Source: Leeuwenhoekiella polynyae
Lineage (GTDB): Bacteria > Bacteroidota > Bacteroidia > Flavobacteriales > Flavobacteriaceae
Reading direction: 5' to 3' (one strand)
DNA: 64,000 nt
Assembly (NCBI RefSeq): GCF_042683665.1
Contig: NZ_JBHUOO010000005.1
Below, piece by piece: positions 1 to 8,957 of the stretch (its first letter is position 1; every line of letters starts with the position of its first letter). The position numbers were made by a program, and so were the translations under genes. The notes under the pieces are model-generated. The model was not told where the DNA came from. It worked only from the letters and a program-made list of their open reading frames with translations, and ran no database searches.

Positions 1-127
1 CTTCTCCCACACCAGTATTGCGATAATGATTTACTTTAAGGTTTACAGTTTGACTGTCCTCATTATCATCATTGGTACAGGAAAACAGACAAATACATAA
101 GAGAACTAGCGTTAATATATGTTTCAT
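1..127 (-). CDS. Lipoprotein, N-terminal fragment cut by the window edge
   Basis: Reading the minus strand from an ATG at 127 gives 42 codons running off the left edge without a stop. The product begins with a Lys residue and a hydrophobic stretch that ends in FSC at residue 17, followed by an acidic patch (TNDDNEDS). This is the pattern of a Bacteroidota lipoprotein signal peptide with an acidic export signal after the acylated Cys. Only this N-terminus is visible, so no function can be given. It lies upstream of, and is read away from, the epimerase-like gene. Confidence 0.7.
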   Translation of the reverse strand, partial: MKHILTLVLLCICLFSCTNDDNEDSQTVNLKVNHYRNTGVGE

Positions 128-173
128 AATAGATTGTTTCCTATATAGATGCAAAATCAGGAGAATGGTTGCT

Positions 174-950
174 TCAATTTAATTTTAATTTAACTGTAAA
201 TCGAACTTCACCATTATTTAAAGTCTGAAAACCTTCGTGTAATTTTTCTTGTTTTACCGCGTAAGGATAAAAACTAATAGGCTCTATACAGAGCATATTG
301 GTGACTTCAGTCCAGAGCATAAAGTTGCCAAAACCTTCCGATTTAAGCGTTATGTTTTTATCGTCTCTTAAACTGATTTCGCTACAATCTGGTACTTGAA
401 AGGCCCGGCTTCCCACAGCCATAATCTCTTCTAAAGAAATCTCTCTTTTTTCATTTTGAACCACAGGCGTTTTCGTATGTAATTTAAATGCAGGATGATA
501 CCCCAGCATAAACGGCATTCCTTTTTCTCCGCTGATAATAAATTCGATTTTAAGCTCGTTTTCACTTAGCGTGAATTGTTTTTTAAAAACGAAATCATAA
601 GGCCATGACAGCCATTTTTCTGTAGATTTTTTAGGGAATTTTGAATTTTTGACTTTGGTCTCGGCTTTATATGTTTTTTCAAAAACAGCAGTAGTTTCTG
701 TAGAGCTGGTCAGTTTGTACGTAAGTTCACGCAATAAACCGTGCTGATCTAAAATGGCTTCACCTTTTGGGGTTTGTACTTTAAAATGTGCTTCATCGGT
801 AGGCCCAATAACCGGAAACATCTCATCATCAGATTTTCCCCAGCCGGGACTTCCTACCTGATGTATATATTCGTGATCATCCTTTTTATAACTTGATAAT
901 TGTCCTTTATCTATTGAAACCGCTTGGTTGTTAAGTTGTAATTGTGTCAT
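174..950 (-). CDS. Aldose 1-epimerase (galactose mutarotase) family protein
   Basis: A 258-residue protein without a signal peptide, so probably cytoplasmic. Its pattern (an early HQVGSPGWGKSDDEMFPVIG stretch, GYHPAF in the middle at about residue 150, and WTEVTNMLCIEPI near the end) fits the LacX-like branch of the aldose 1-epimerase superfamily, which interconverts alpha and beta anomers of hexoses. The His of GYHPAF is in the position of a conserved active-site residue in this family. The gene follows the 157-residue hypothetical gene with no gap (stop and start abut at 950/951), so the two are probably co-transcribed. The substrate is not known. Confidence 0.82.
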   Translation of the reverse strand: MTQLQLNNQAVSIDKGQLSSYKKDDHEYIHQVGSPGWGKSDDEMFPVIGPTDEAHFKVQTPKGEAILDQHGLLRELTYKLTSSTETTAVFEKTYKAETKVKNSKFPKKSTEKWLSWPYDFVFKKQFTLSENELKIEFIISGEKGMPFMLGYHPAFKLHTKTPVVQNEKREISLEEIMAVGSRAFQVPDCSEISLRDDKNITLKSEGFGNFMLWTEVTNMLCIEPISFYPYAVKQEKLHEGFQTLNNGEVRFTVKLKLN

Positions 951-1424
951 TTAATTTAGATTTTCTAGTGCGTTATAATAATCAAGATGCAGGTCTTCGT
1001 GCAGTGCTTCAATTTTTTTATGGATGTATTCCAGTTGTCTAAGATAGAGATTACGCAGCGTATTATTATTTCGAATTGCAGGTCTAACCGTGTTCATTTT
1101 TTCGCAGAAATAAATCAGGAGTTCCACTTCAGTTTCTTTGTTTCCGGAATAGCGAATGTACTTTTTAGTTTCCCTTAGGATTTTACGAACAGACTTTTTC
1201 ATCCAATAATAATTTTTATGATTTATCGATTCAAACTGGTCGTCAATATCCTCTTTTACACTGGCCACATAACCCGCCTCATAATCCGATTCAAAAAGTA
1301 AATAGGTGAGTAATTCTTTGTTTTCTTTCTTGAATTTTGCCAGCCGCAAACAGATTTGAAGCAGTTCTTCTTCATCTTTGTGTTTTAATTCTTTTTTGAG
1401 TTGCGTTACCGTAGCTGCTTTCAT
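951..1424 (-). CDS. Conserved hypothetical protein, helical
   Basis: A 157-residue, highly charged protein (many Lys, Glu, Arg) with no signal peptide or membrane segment; it looks fully alpha-helical. I do not recognise a named domain. The ATG at 1424 lies four bases after TAAATTGC (1436-1429 on this strand), which resembles the -7 box TAnnTTTG, so its transcript could start almost at the ATG. It abuts the epimerase-like gene and is likely the first gene of a two-gene unit. Confidence 0.7.
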   Translation of the reverse strand: MKAATVTQLKKELKHKDEEELLQICLRLAKFKKENKELLTYLLFESDYEAGYVASVKEDIDDQFESINHKNYYWMKKSVRKILRETKKYIRYSGNKETEVELLIYFCEKMNTVRPAIRNNNTLRNLYLRQLEYIHKKIEALHEDLHLDYYNALENLN

Positions 1425-1558
1425 ACTTGCAATTTAACCAAAATGCTGTTAAAGCCCGTTAATACTAGGGCTATAAACGCTAAATTATATTTAAAATAGT
1501 TGTGAGGAAGCTGCCTGATAGTTAGTTTTAGTTAAACCAAAAAATAAAAAATAGATAT

Positions 1559-1978
1559 ATGAAATTTTCAAGAAACGCATCTGCAAACTGGAAAGGGCAA
1601 ATTAAAGCCGGAATGGGAACAATCTCTACTGAAAGTACAGTTTTAGATGGTGCTAAATATGCATTCGGAACTCGTTTTGAGGACGGAAAAGGTACTAACC
1701 CTGAAGAATTAATAGGGGCAGCTCACGCCGGTTGCTATACGATGCAATTATCAGCATTTTTAGGAGAAGAAGATTTAACTCCAGAGAATTTGCACACCGA
1801 CGCAAAAGTAACTTTTGAAGACGGAGCAATCACTAAAGTTCACTTAACCTTAAAAGGTAAAGTGCCGGGATGTGATGCGGAAACTTTTGAAAAAATTGCG
1901 ACAAAAGCAAAAGACAATTGTCCGGTATCAAAATTACTTAAAGCCAAAATCACTTTAGATGCTACACTAGAAGAGTAA
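1559..1978 (+). CDS. OsmC/Ohr-family peroxiredoxin-like protein
   Basis: A 139-residue protein of normal length for the OsmC family, which reduces organic hydroperoxides with a pair of cysteines. Both are present: Cys59 in AHAGCYTM and Cys121 in DNCPVSKLL. The sequence is of the OsmC rather than the Ohr type. It is a single-gene unit: the neighbours to the left run the other way, and a strong hairpin terminator follows 22 bases after the stop. The cytoplasmic role is probably protection against oxidative stress. Confidence 0.9.
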   Translation: MKFSRNASANWKGQIKAGMGTISTESTVLDGAKYAFGTRFEDGKGTNPEELIGAAHAGCYTMQLSAFLGEEDLTPENLHTDAKVTFEDGAITKVHLTLKGKVPGCDAETFEKIATKAKDNCPVSKLLKAKITLDATLEE

Positions 1979-1999
1979 GATCTTTTGAACTATAACTTC

Positions 2000-2023
2000 A
2001 AACCGCCTCTGGGCGGTTTTTTT
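2000..2023 (+). terminator. Rho-independent terminator after the OsmC gene
   Basis: AAACCGCC (2000-2007) and GGCGGTTT (2012-2019) form a perfect 8-bp stem with a 4-base loop, followed by a run of T. Confidence 0.9.
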
Positions 2024-2050
2024 ATGTCTTAGAGTCAAATGTGTAAAGTG

Positions 2051-2058
2051 TATATTTG
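2051..2058 (+). promoter_or_regulatory. Putative -7 box of the glycan module
   Basis: TATATTTG matches the Bacteroidota -7 consensus TAnnTTTG exactly and lies 20 bases before the GTG start at 2079. No convincing -33 box was found at the usual distance. Confidence 0.5.
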
Positions 2059-2078
2059 AAAACCAAAACCTACGCGTA

Positions 2079-3137
2079 GTGCCACAATTATTGCTTTATT
2101 TTTTGCCGGCTTTGTTAGCATTTGTAATAACATTTGCAATGGTAAGGCTGTTGTGCATGCCTAAGTTTTCAAGCTATTTTGTAGATCATACAGGCGGAAA
2201 AAAACTGCACAAGAAGGCTACTCCTGCTTCGGGAGGGATCGCGTTGTTCACAGGTATATTCAGCACCGCTTTAATTTTTGACGGAAGCTATTTAATTCTC
2301 AATCATATATACATTTTAATAGGCTTTGCAGCGATGTTTTTGTTGGGACTCGTTGATGATCTAAAACCTATAGGTTGGAGGAGTAAGTTAGTTATCCAAT
2401 TTGCGATTATTCTTTTTGTTGTTTTACCAGGGGACTTGTGTTTAGAATCGGTTATGTATGAGCAAAGTTTCTACCGAATGCCATATTATCTAAGTACAAG
2501 TGTTTCTATATTTATTTTGTTGTTTTTAACCAATGCGTTTAATTTTATAGATGGCGTAGATGGCTTAGCTACGACAGTTGCGCTACTTTTTTTTCTAGGT
2601 TTACTTTATTTTCAAACTCCATTTTCTGGTATTTTTTTAATGTGTGCGGCAGCCGGTTTATTCGCATTTAGAAGATTTAATAAAGAACCGGCCCAATTAT
2701 TTATGGGAGATAGTGGCTCCTTATTGCTGGGTTTTATGTGTGCGGTTTTTTGCATTGTTTTTCTAGAGGCAGATCTAGCTATTTCTAACATACGCTTACA
2801 ATCGTATCAGCAGCGTTTGCCTGTAATGACTACTTTATTTTGGTATCCCATTTTTGACACGGTACGTGTTTTATTGTTGCGTCTGTATAAAAGAAAACCT
2901 CTTTTTAAACGGGATAAATTACACAGTTATTCCGCCTTACTTAGATTGGGCTATACCCATACACAAATTGTAAGTTTTGTTTTTCTTATAACTCTGGTTT
3001 TACTTGGCGGAGTTTTATTTATGGAACCTTTAATTGGTTTGTGGTTCTTTTTAATCCTTCAGGTAATGCTGTTAGTTGCGCTTCACGTATATTTAGATTT
3101 TCTGATCAGAAACTTTAAGAAAAATACCAAGCAGTAA
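2079..3137 (+). CDS. Glycosyltransferase family 4: undecaprenyl-phosphate sugar-1-phosphate transferase (WecA/TagO type)
   Basis: A 352-residue polytopic membrane protein. Family 4 enzymes move a HexNAc-1-phosphate from its UDP-sugar to undecaprenyl phosphate on the inner face of the cytoplasmic membrane, starting a lipid-linked glycan. Visible signatures are KLHKKATPASGG near residue 40, the Mg-binding LVDD at about 92-95, NFIDGVDGLA at about 154-163, GDSGSLLLGF at about 210, and a basic segment (RLYKRKPLFKRDKLH) near residue 270. The start is a GTG; no ATG is suitably placed. It leads directly into the aminotransferase gene (1-base gap) and is the first of a three-gene glycan unit. Whether it makes O-antigen, capsule or protein-linked glycan cannot be told. 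Confidence 0.88.
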   Translation: MPQLLLYFLPALLAFVITFAMVRLLCMPKFSSYFVDHTGGKKLHKKATPASGGIALFTGIFSTALIFDGSYLILNHIYILIGFAAMFLLGLVDDLKPIGWRSKLVIQFAIILFVVLPGDLCLESVMYEQSFYRMPYYLSTSVSIFILLFLTNAFNFIDGVDGLATTVALLFFLGLLYFQTPFSGIFLMCAAAGLFAFRRFNKEPAQLFMGDSGSLLLGFMCAVFCIVFLEADLAISNIRLQSYQQRLPVMTTLFWYPIFDTVRVLLLRLYKRKPLFKRDKLHSYSALLRLGYTHTQIVSFVFLITLVLLGGVLFMEPLIGLWFFLILQVMLLVALHVYLDFLIRNFKKNTKQ

Positions 3138-3138
3138 C

Positions 3139-4281
3139 TTGAAACCTAAACCTCATACAATAGCACTTTCTGCACCAAAGCTTGATGCAAACGCAATTGC
3201 TGAGGTTACCCGTGCTATTGAGGATAACTGGATCACTGCAGGTGGACCATTTGTTACAAAATTTGAAAATTCATTACAGGAAGCGTTGGGTACACAACGA
3301 GATCTTGTTGCGCTAAATTCTGGCACTTCAGCTTTGCATTTAGCATTGATTCTCGCGGGTGTTCAGGCAGGAGATTCTGTTTTGTGTCAGACGATGACGT
3401 ATGTCGCGACGGCTAATCCTGTTGCTTATTTAGGCGCAATGCCCATTTTTATAGATAGCGAAGCCGAAACCTACAACATGTGCCCTGAGGTTTTGGAAAA
3501 TACTGTCGAATCATTAATCCAAAAAGGGAATAAGCCTAAGGCTATAATCGTTGTGCATTCTTATGGAATGCCGGCTAAAATTAAGCGTATTGCTGAAGTT
3601 GCTAAGAAATATCACATAGTCTTAATAGAAGATGCAGCCGAAGCTTTAGGGAGTAAAGTGGGTGAGCAGTTTTGTGGGCTTTTTGGTGATTATGGAATTC
3701 TTTCTTTTAATGGAAATAAGCTGATAACTACAGGTGGTGGTGGAGCTCTGATTTGCAAAAACACAGATGACGCTACTCAAGTTCGACATTTGGCGAGTCA
3801 GGCAAAAATGAATGCTTCTGGTTTTGAGCACGATAATGTGGGGTATAATTATATAATGCCCGGTCTCAATGCAGCTTTGGGGATCGCTCAACTGAAAACA
3901 TTGCATGAGCGGGTTGCCACAAAGCGGAAAATACATCAATTCTATGCAGCTATTTTTGACGAAATTGATGATGTAGATTTGTTTGAATCTTTTGATAAAG
4001 AGCTGTATTCTAACTACTGGCTGAATGTAATTCAGTTTAAAGAATCTTCACTGAAGAGTCCCGAAGGACTCCGTATTTATTTTGAAAAGCGAGCAATTGA
4101 ATCCCGGTTTTTATGGACACCCTTACACCTTCAGGGAATTTATACCCATCAGAAATATTTTGGGAATGCTACAGCCGAAGAGTTTTGGAAGCGAAGTCTG
4201 TGTTTGCCATCAGGAACCGGAATGACAGCTGATGAGCTTGACAGAATCAAAGATGAACTAATTGCTTATTTTTCAGATTAA
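3139..4281 (+). CDS. DegT/DnrJ/EryC1/StrS-family sugar aminotransferase
   Basis: A 380-residue PLP enzyme that transfers an amino group from glutamate to a nucleotide-linked keto-sugar. The PLP-binding segment EDAAEALGS lies at about residue 163, and the Schiff-base lysine is Lys194 in SFNGNKLITTGGGGAL. That wording is close to PglE/LegC-type enzymes, which make UDP-4-amino sugars such as bacillosamine precursors. The start codon appears to be TTG at 3139, two bases after the stop of the transferase gene. The 3' end overlaps the next gene by one base (TAATG). Substrate assignment is an inference from family and neighbours. Confidence 0.87.
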   Translation: MKPKPHTIALSAPKLDANAIAEVTRAIEDNWITAGGPFVTKFENSLQEALGTQRDLVALNSGTSALHLALILAGVQAGDSVLCQTMTYVATANPVAYLGAMPIFIDSEAETYNMCPEVLENTVESLIQKGNKPKAIIVVHSYGMPAKIKRIAEVAKKYHIVLIEDAAEALGSKVGEQFCGLFGDYGILSFNGNKLITTGGGGALICKNTDDATQVRHLASQAKMNASGFEHDNVGYNYIMPGLNAALGIAQLKTLHERVATKRKIHQFYAAIFDEIDDVDLFESFDKELYSNYWLNVIQFKESSLKSPEGLRIYFEKRAIESRFLWTPLHLQGIYTHQKYFGNATAEEFWKRSLCLPSGTGMTADELDRIKDELIAYFSD

Positions 4282-5288
4282 TGAAGAGCGACACGATAGA
4301 TTTAAGTTCAGAGGTGATTTTAGTTACCGGAGCAGCCGGAAGCATCGGTCGCGAGTTGGTATTCAATTTCGCTTCTAAAAATCCTAAACAACTTATTCTG
4401 GTTGATATTTCAGAAACTGGGTTATCCAACCTGATTAAAGAACTTCAAATCAATTATCCCAAGTTGAACTTCGTTTATTTTACAGAAAGTATCTGTAATT
4501 CAGCTTTTATTGATTTTCTGTTTCAGAAACACAAAATAACATCCGTATTTCACGCGGCGGCTTACAAGCACGTTTCTTTAATGGAACAGAATATTTGTGC
4601 AGCGATTACCACTAATATTTATGGAGCAAAGCTGTTGATAGATAGCGCAACGACCGCGAGTGTAAGGCGTTTCATTTTTATTTCCACCGATAAAGCTGTA
4701 GAGCCGATAAGCGTGATGGGGCGAACAAAAAAAGTTGTAGAAGATTGTTTAGTATGGAAACAACAAGAAGGTTCACTGCCTCAAATTTGTACACTGAGAT
4801 TGTGTAATGTTTACGGTTCTTCTGGTTCTGTAGTTCCTGTTTTTAAAAATCGGATAGCATTAAATCTACCGCTTGAAATTAAAGGGCAAAATGTAAAACG
4901 TGCGTTTATAGCTGTAGAAGAAATTAATGATATTACAGACTGGCTTTTAGCTCAAATAGATTGCGGCGGAATATTTATTCCGAAAAACCCTAAGGTTTTC
5001 ACCATACTTGAAATAGCCCAGCAAGTGATCCGAGATTTTAAAAATATTTCACCAGAAGAATACCCAATACAATTTATTGACTTACCAAAGTCTGAAAAAC
5101 AGGAAGAATCCTTAAAAAACACTTCAGAGAACATTATTCAACTAGAAGGTTCACCTCTTGTTCAATTAAAAACTATGAAACAGCGGCATTTTAATCTAGA
5201 ACTGTTAGAAAGGTGTTTTTTTGCGGCAAAATCCTATGATGAACAAGAAGCCTTAAAATCGCTCAAAAACTTATGTATTGAGGGCTAG
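4281..5288 (+). CDS. Polysaccharide biosynthesis SDR, UDP-GlcNAc 4,6-dehydratase-like (CapD/FlaA1 type)
   Basis: A 335-residue extended short-chain dehydrogenase with no membrane segments, corresponding to the catalytic half of WbpM/PglF-type proteins. The NAD-binding motif TGAAGSIG is at about residues 16-23. HAAAYKHVSLME follows near residue 90 and STDKAVEPISVMGRTKK near residue 135. The Tyr usual in short-chain dehydrogenases is replaced by Met (VMGRTK), as in the WbpM/FlaA1 group. With the aminotransferase and membrane transferase before it, it fits a dehydratase, aminotransferase, lipid-transfer series for a 4-amino-4,6-dideoxy sugar. It converges on the phosphatase gene and overlaps it by four bases. 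Confidence 0.85.
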   Translation: MKSDTIDLSSEVILVTGAAGSIGRELVFNFASKNPKQLILVDISETGLSNLIKELQINYPKLNFVYFTESICNSAFIDFLFQKHKITSVFHAAAYKHVSLMEQNICAAITTNIYGAKLLIDSATTASVRRFIFISTDKAVEPISVMGRTKKVVEDCLVWKQQEGSLPQICTLRLCNVYGSSGSVVPVFKNRIALNLPLEIKGQNVKRAFIAVEEINDITDWLLAQIDCGGIFIPKNPKVFTILEIAQQVIRDFKNISPEEYPIQFIDLPKSEKQEESLKNTSENIIQLEGSPLVQLKTMKQRHFNLELLERCFFAAKSYDEQEALKSLKNLCIEG

Positions 5289-6025
5289 GAGCTAAACGTA
5301 GCGGTTGTATTACTAATTATTTTTTCAAGGGCTTGTTCATACTTTCCGGCAAATTTTACCTTTTTCATATTTTCTATGTGTCGTATATGATGCGTGTCTG
5401 TACCTATAAAATCATACATATTTTCGGCTAAAAGGCGTAGTGCGATTTTTGCAATTCCGGGTCCGTAATAGCCGCTAATAGAAAGTGCATTTAATTGAAA
5501 CTTGCAAATGCTTTTCAATTCGGTAAACGTATCGTATTTAGCGTGATAAAACGCATAGCGCTCCGGGTGTGCCAAAACTGGTGTAAAACCGGCGTTACCT
5601 ACTTTAAATAAGATTTCTCTAAGATTAACAGGAGGTTGCAGGTAAGACATTTCAACCAAGACGTAGTTGTCTTTAAGTGGTAGAATTTGCTTGCTGTCCA
5701 ATAGATCTACCAGTCCGGAATCCATCATATATTCAGAAGATGATCTTATTTTAAAATCCTGGTGACCATTTTCAGTTAAAAAGGATTTTAGATTGTGTTC
5801 TGCTGCCAAGATAGTTTCTGGAGTATTGGCATAAAAATCACTCATTGTATGCGGGGTACAGATCAAATCTGTAATACCAAATTCTTTAAAGCCAGCCAGT
5901 AGTTTTAAAGAATCCTCTGGAGTTTTTGCGCCATCATCGATTCCGGGTAGTATATGATTATGAATATCTGTAAATTCACCAAGCTTACTTACTAAGAATT
6001 TCTTTGAGCTGAAAATTGATAACAT
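5285..6025 (-). CDS. CpsB/YwqE-type tyrosine-protein phosphatase (PHP domain)
   Basis: A 246-residue PHP-fold metal-dependent phosphatase. The first metal site is clear in FTDIHNHILPGIDDGAKTPE near residues 17-36. Further His residues appear in CTPH, in LAHPERY and, near the end, in GTDTHH. CpsB/YwqE proteins remove phosphate from bacterial tyrosine kinases that control capsule or exopolysaccharide chain length. No such kinase gene is visible here. The location at the end of the glycan module supports a role in polysaccharide export. Its 3' end overlaps the opposing dehydratase gene by four bases. Confidence 0.88.
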   Translation of the reverse strand: MLSIFSSKKFLVSKLGEFTDIHNHILPGIDDGAKTPEDSLKLLAGFKEFGITDLICTPHTMSDFYANTPETILAAEHNLKSFLTENGHQDFKIRSSSEYMMDSGLVDLLDSKQILPLKDNYVLVEMSYLQPPVNLREILFKVGNAGFTPVLAHPERYAFYHAKYDTFTELKSICKFQLNALSISGYYGPGIAKIALRLLAENMYDFIGTDTHHIRHIENMKKVKFAGKYEQALEKIISNTTATFSS

Positions 6026-6044
6026 TGGATTTTAATTTTTTGCA

Positions 6045-6052
6045 AAATTAAG
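6045..6052 (-). promoter_or_regulatory. Putative -7 box of the phosphatase gene
   Basis: On the minus strand TAATTTTG (6052 to 6045) matches TAnnTTTG and lies 19 bases before the ATG at 6025. The same octamer is used upstream of the nitroreductase gene at 36626-36619. Confidence 0.45.
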
Positions 6053-6131
6053 CATTCTAAATTGTATGCCTAGCATTTAATATATAAGGTACTGTTATAC
6101 TATTAAAGCTAATTGAGTAAATTGCTCATCT

Positions 6132-8957
6132 ATGCTTAGTTTTTTACGAAATCTGCAATTACTTTTTGGTTTAATACTAGCTTTTGTTGCTGTAGAACTG
6201 TCCGCTCAGGAGCTTCCTCCTGTTCTCAATTTTACACCAGAAGATTATGCTGCCGAAAATCAGAACTGGGCCGTGGCTCAGGGCGATCAGGATTTTATAT
6301 ATGTAGCAAACAATTCCGGATTATTAGAATACGACGGTGCAAAATGGAGGCTTTATAATTCACCAAACAATACTATTTTAAGATCTGTTACTGTTGTAGA
6401 CGATCGTGTTTATACCGGTAGTTATATGGAATTTGGTTATTGGCAACATACCAACACCGGTTTACTCGAATATACTTCCCTGAGTGAATCTTTAGAAACT
6501 TCGCTTATAGAAGATGAACAGTTTTGGAATATTCTGGTCATTGATGATTTGATTTTGTTTCAGTCTCTAAATCGCATTTATAGCTTTAACAGTACGACAC
6601 AAGAATTTGAGATTTTTGATTCAGAATCTTCTATTACACAATCTTTTTTAGTCGATAGATCTGTTTATTTTCAGCAGGAAGGTTTAGGCTTATTCCAATT
6701 ACAGAACGGCAGTGCGATATTGATTTCAGAATCGCAGACTTTTTTAGATAATCTTGTAGTTTCTTTTTTTAAGAAAAACGAGAATTATATAGCCATAACT
6801 CAAAAAAATGGCATATTTCAGTTGGGTGGCGGCAATCCTAATATCTGGAATCAGAATACCACCAATTATCTTTCTGATAAAACTATATATACGGCCAAAA
6901 AGCTTACCGACGGTTCGATTCTGCTGGGAACGATCTCAAGCGGATTGATCCATCTTTCTTCTGAAGGTGATATAGTTTACGAGATTGACCAGAATTTAGG
7001 CTTAGGAAATAATACGGTGCTAAGCATTTTTGAAGATAAAGATGCTCACGTCTGGTTGGGTTTAGATAATGGAATAAGCGTTATCAACACCAATACAGCT
7101 TTTAAAGTTTATACCGATAACGTAGGGAAATTAGGTTCGGTATATGCTGCTGCCAAGCATAAAGGTTATAGTTATCTAGGAACGAATCAAGGACTGTTTT
7201 ACAAAAAGAATGCTGTTTCAAATGCTAGATATGTCTTAATTCCTGAAACTAAAGGACAAGTATGGAATTTGAATACTTTAGGAAATGAACTGTTGTGTGG
7301 ACATCATGAGGGGACTTTTTTAGTGAATGCTGACCGCGTAGAGAAGATTGCAGATATACCCGGAACATGGAAAATACAATCGCTTGATGTTTCTAAGAAT
7401 TTGGCTATTCAAGGCAATTATAATGGCTTGTATATCCTTGAGAAGTTAAATTCTAAATGGCACGTACGAAATAAGCTAACGGGTTTTGATATTTCCAGTC
7501 GCTATTTTGGGATTGCAGCACATCAAACTATTTATGTAAATCACGAATATAAAGGGGTATTTAAACTGAAAGCCAATACAAATTATACAGAGATTTTAAG
7601 TTATGATCTGGTTGAAAAACTTCCTAAGGGAGCCAAGTCAAGCTTAATCAGTTATCAAGATAAATTACTTTATGCCTTTGAAGATGGAATTTATGTCTTA
7701 AAAGAGGGGGGTGACAGCTTTGTAAAAGATACGATACTCAGTAATGGTTTTTTAGAAACTGCTAACTATACTTCCGGAAAATTAACTTATGATAGCATTA
7801 ATGATAAACTGTGGGCTTTTAATGCACAGGATATTATGTATTTTGAACCCGGGATACTTGCTGATGCGTTAAAGGTACGCCGTATTGCGTTGCCTTCTAA
7901 GACGAGAAAAGATATTTCTGGATTTGAGAACATTACAGATTTTGGTGATGACACTTATCTTTTTGGTAATGCAACTGGTTATATTCTTTTTGATCTTAAA
8001 AAGTTAGATTTCAAGCCTTACACTATAACTCTTAGAACGATTCAGAATAAATCGCGTAAGGAAGAACAGAATTTTGTAGCACTAACAACTGTTGAACCTT
8101 TTAACTATAAGAATAACTCCTTTGTTTTTGATTATAGTGTAGCAGAATATGATAAGTTTCGTTCTGTGGTTTATCAATACCGTTTAGACGGAATGTATGA
8201 GGAATGGTCTAGTTGGTCAACGGTTTCTCAAGCTACTTTTGAGAATTTGCCTCCGGGTGATTATGAGTTCAACGTACGGGCACGTATTGGTGATCAGATT
8301 TCAGAAAATACCGCTTCGTATCCATTCAGTATAGCAAGACCCTGGTATTTATCTGTTGTAGCGATCGTGATTTACATTGTGTTGCTGATAGCATTATTTA
8401 TTGCGATACAGATCTATAACAGGAAACATTATCGCAAGCAGAAAGAAACACTTATTGAGACCAATCAGAGAAAACTGGAATTGGCCAACTATGAAAGTGA
8501 ACGGAAAATCATGAGGCTTCAAAATGAAAAGCTGCAACAAGATGTAGATAGCAAAAACAGAGAACTGGCAGCTTCTACGATGAATATTGTAAAAAAGAAC
8601 GAGTTGCTGAATGCCATCAAGAAAGAATTGAAAGCAGATTCACAAGAGGAAGAATTAAAATCAGTTATCAAGATCATCGATAAAAACTTAAATCCTAAAA
8701 AGGATTGGGAATTCTTTAAAGAAGCGTTCAACAACGCAGACAAAGATTTCCTAAAGAAGATAAAAGAACTGCATCCCAAGCTTACTCCAAATGATTTAAA
8801 ACTTTGTGCATACCTAAGGTTGAATCTTTCTTCTAAAGAAATCGCGCCGTTATTAAATATTTCGGTAAGAAGTGTGGAGATCAAAAGATATCGTTTGCGC
8901 AAAAAAATGGATTTGGAGCACGAAGAGGGGCTTGTTGAGTATGTTTTAAGCATCTAG
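6132..8957 (+). CDS. Transmembrane PUL regulator: beta-propeller sensor, Y_Y_Y domain, LuxR-type HTH
   Basis: A 941-residue protein with a signal peptide (cleavage probably after SAQ), a long periplasmic sensor region of propeller-type repeats (for example VWLGLDNGISVIN near residue 310), a Y_Y_Y domain at about 675-730 (YQYRLDGMYEEWSSW, LPPGDYEFNVRAR), one membrane helix at about 738-762, a cytoplasmic coiled coil at about 770-840, and a C-terminal LuxR-like helix-turn-helix at about 880-935 (LRLNLSSKEIAPLLNISVRS). There is no histidine kinase or receiver domain, so it is not a hybrid two-component system. It probably senses glucan oligosaccharides and activates the adjacent susC operon. The ATG lies six bases after TAAATTGC. 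Confidence 0.88.
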   Translation: MLSFLRNLQLLFGLILAFVAVELSAQELPPVLNFTPEDYAAENQNWAVAQGDQDFIYVANNSGLLEYDGAKWRLYNSPNNTILRSVTVVDDRVYTGSYMEFGYWQHTNTGLLEYTSLSESLETSLIEDEQFWNILVIDDLILFQSLNRIYSFNSTTQEFEIFDSESSITQSFLVDRSVYFQQEGLGLFQLQNGSAILISESQTFLDNLVVSFFKKNENYIAITQKNGIFQLGGGNPNIWNQNTTNYLSDKTIYTAKKLTDGSILLGTISSGLIHLSSEGDIVYEIDQNLGLGNNTVLSIFEDKDAHVWLGLDNGISVINTNTAFKVYTDNVGKLGSVYAAAKHKGYSYLGTNQGLFYKKNAVSNARYVLIPETKGQVWNLNTLGNELLCGHHEGTFLVNADRVEKIADIPGTWKIQSLDVSKNLAIQGNYNGLYILEKLNSKWHVRNKLTGFDISSRYFGIAAHQTIYVNHEYKGVFKLKANTNYTEILSYDLVEKLPKGAKSSLISYQDKLLYAFEDGIYVLKEGGDSFVKDTILSNGFLETANYTSGKLTYDSINDKLWAFNAQDIMYFEPGILADALKVRRIALPSKTRKDISGFENITDFGDDTYLFGNATGYILFDLKKLDFKPYTITLRTIQNKSRKEEQNFVALTTVEPFNYKNNSFVFDYSVAEYDKFRSVVYQYRLDGMYEEWSSWSTVSQATFENLPPGDYEFNVRARIGDQISENTASYPFSIARPWYLSVVAIVIYIVLLIALFIAIQIYNRKHYRKQKETLIETNQRKLELANYESERKIMRLQNEKLQQDVDSKNRELAASTMNIVKKNELLNAIKKELKADSQEEELKSVIKIIDKNLNPKKDWEFFKEAFNNADKDFLKKIKELHPKLTPNDLKLCAYLRLNLSSKEIAPLLNISVRSVEIKRYRLRKKMDLEHEEGLVEYVLSI

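Noticed and set aside
8519..8953. 144-residue frame on the minus strand inside the PUL regulator gene
   Set aside because: It is a shadow of the coiled-coil and HTH coding region, which has clear family motifs on the plus strand.
6132..8957. Hybrid two-component system
   Set aside because: Propeller and Y_Y_Y domains are present, but there is no histidine kinase (H-box, N-box) or receiver domain; the C-terminus is a LuxR-type HTH.
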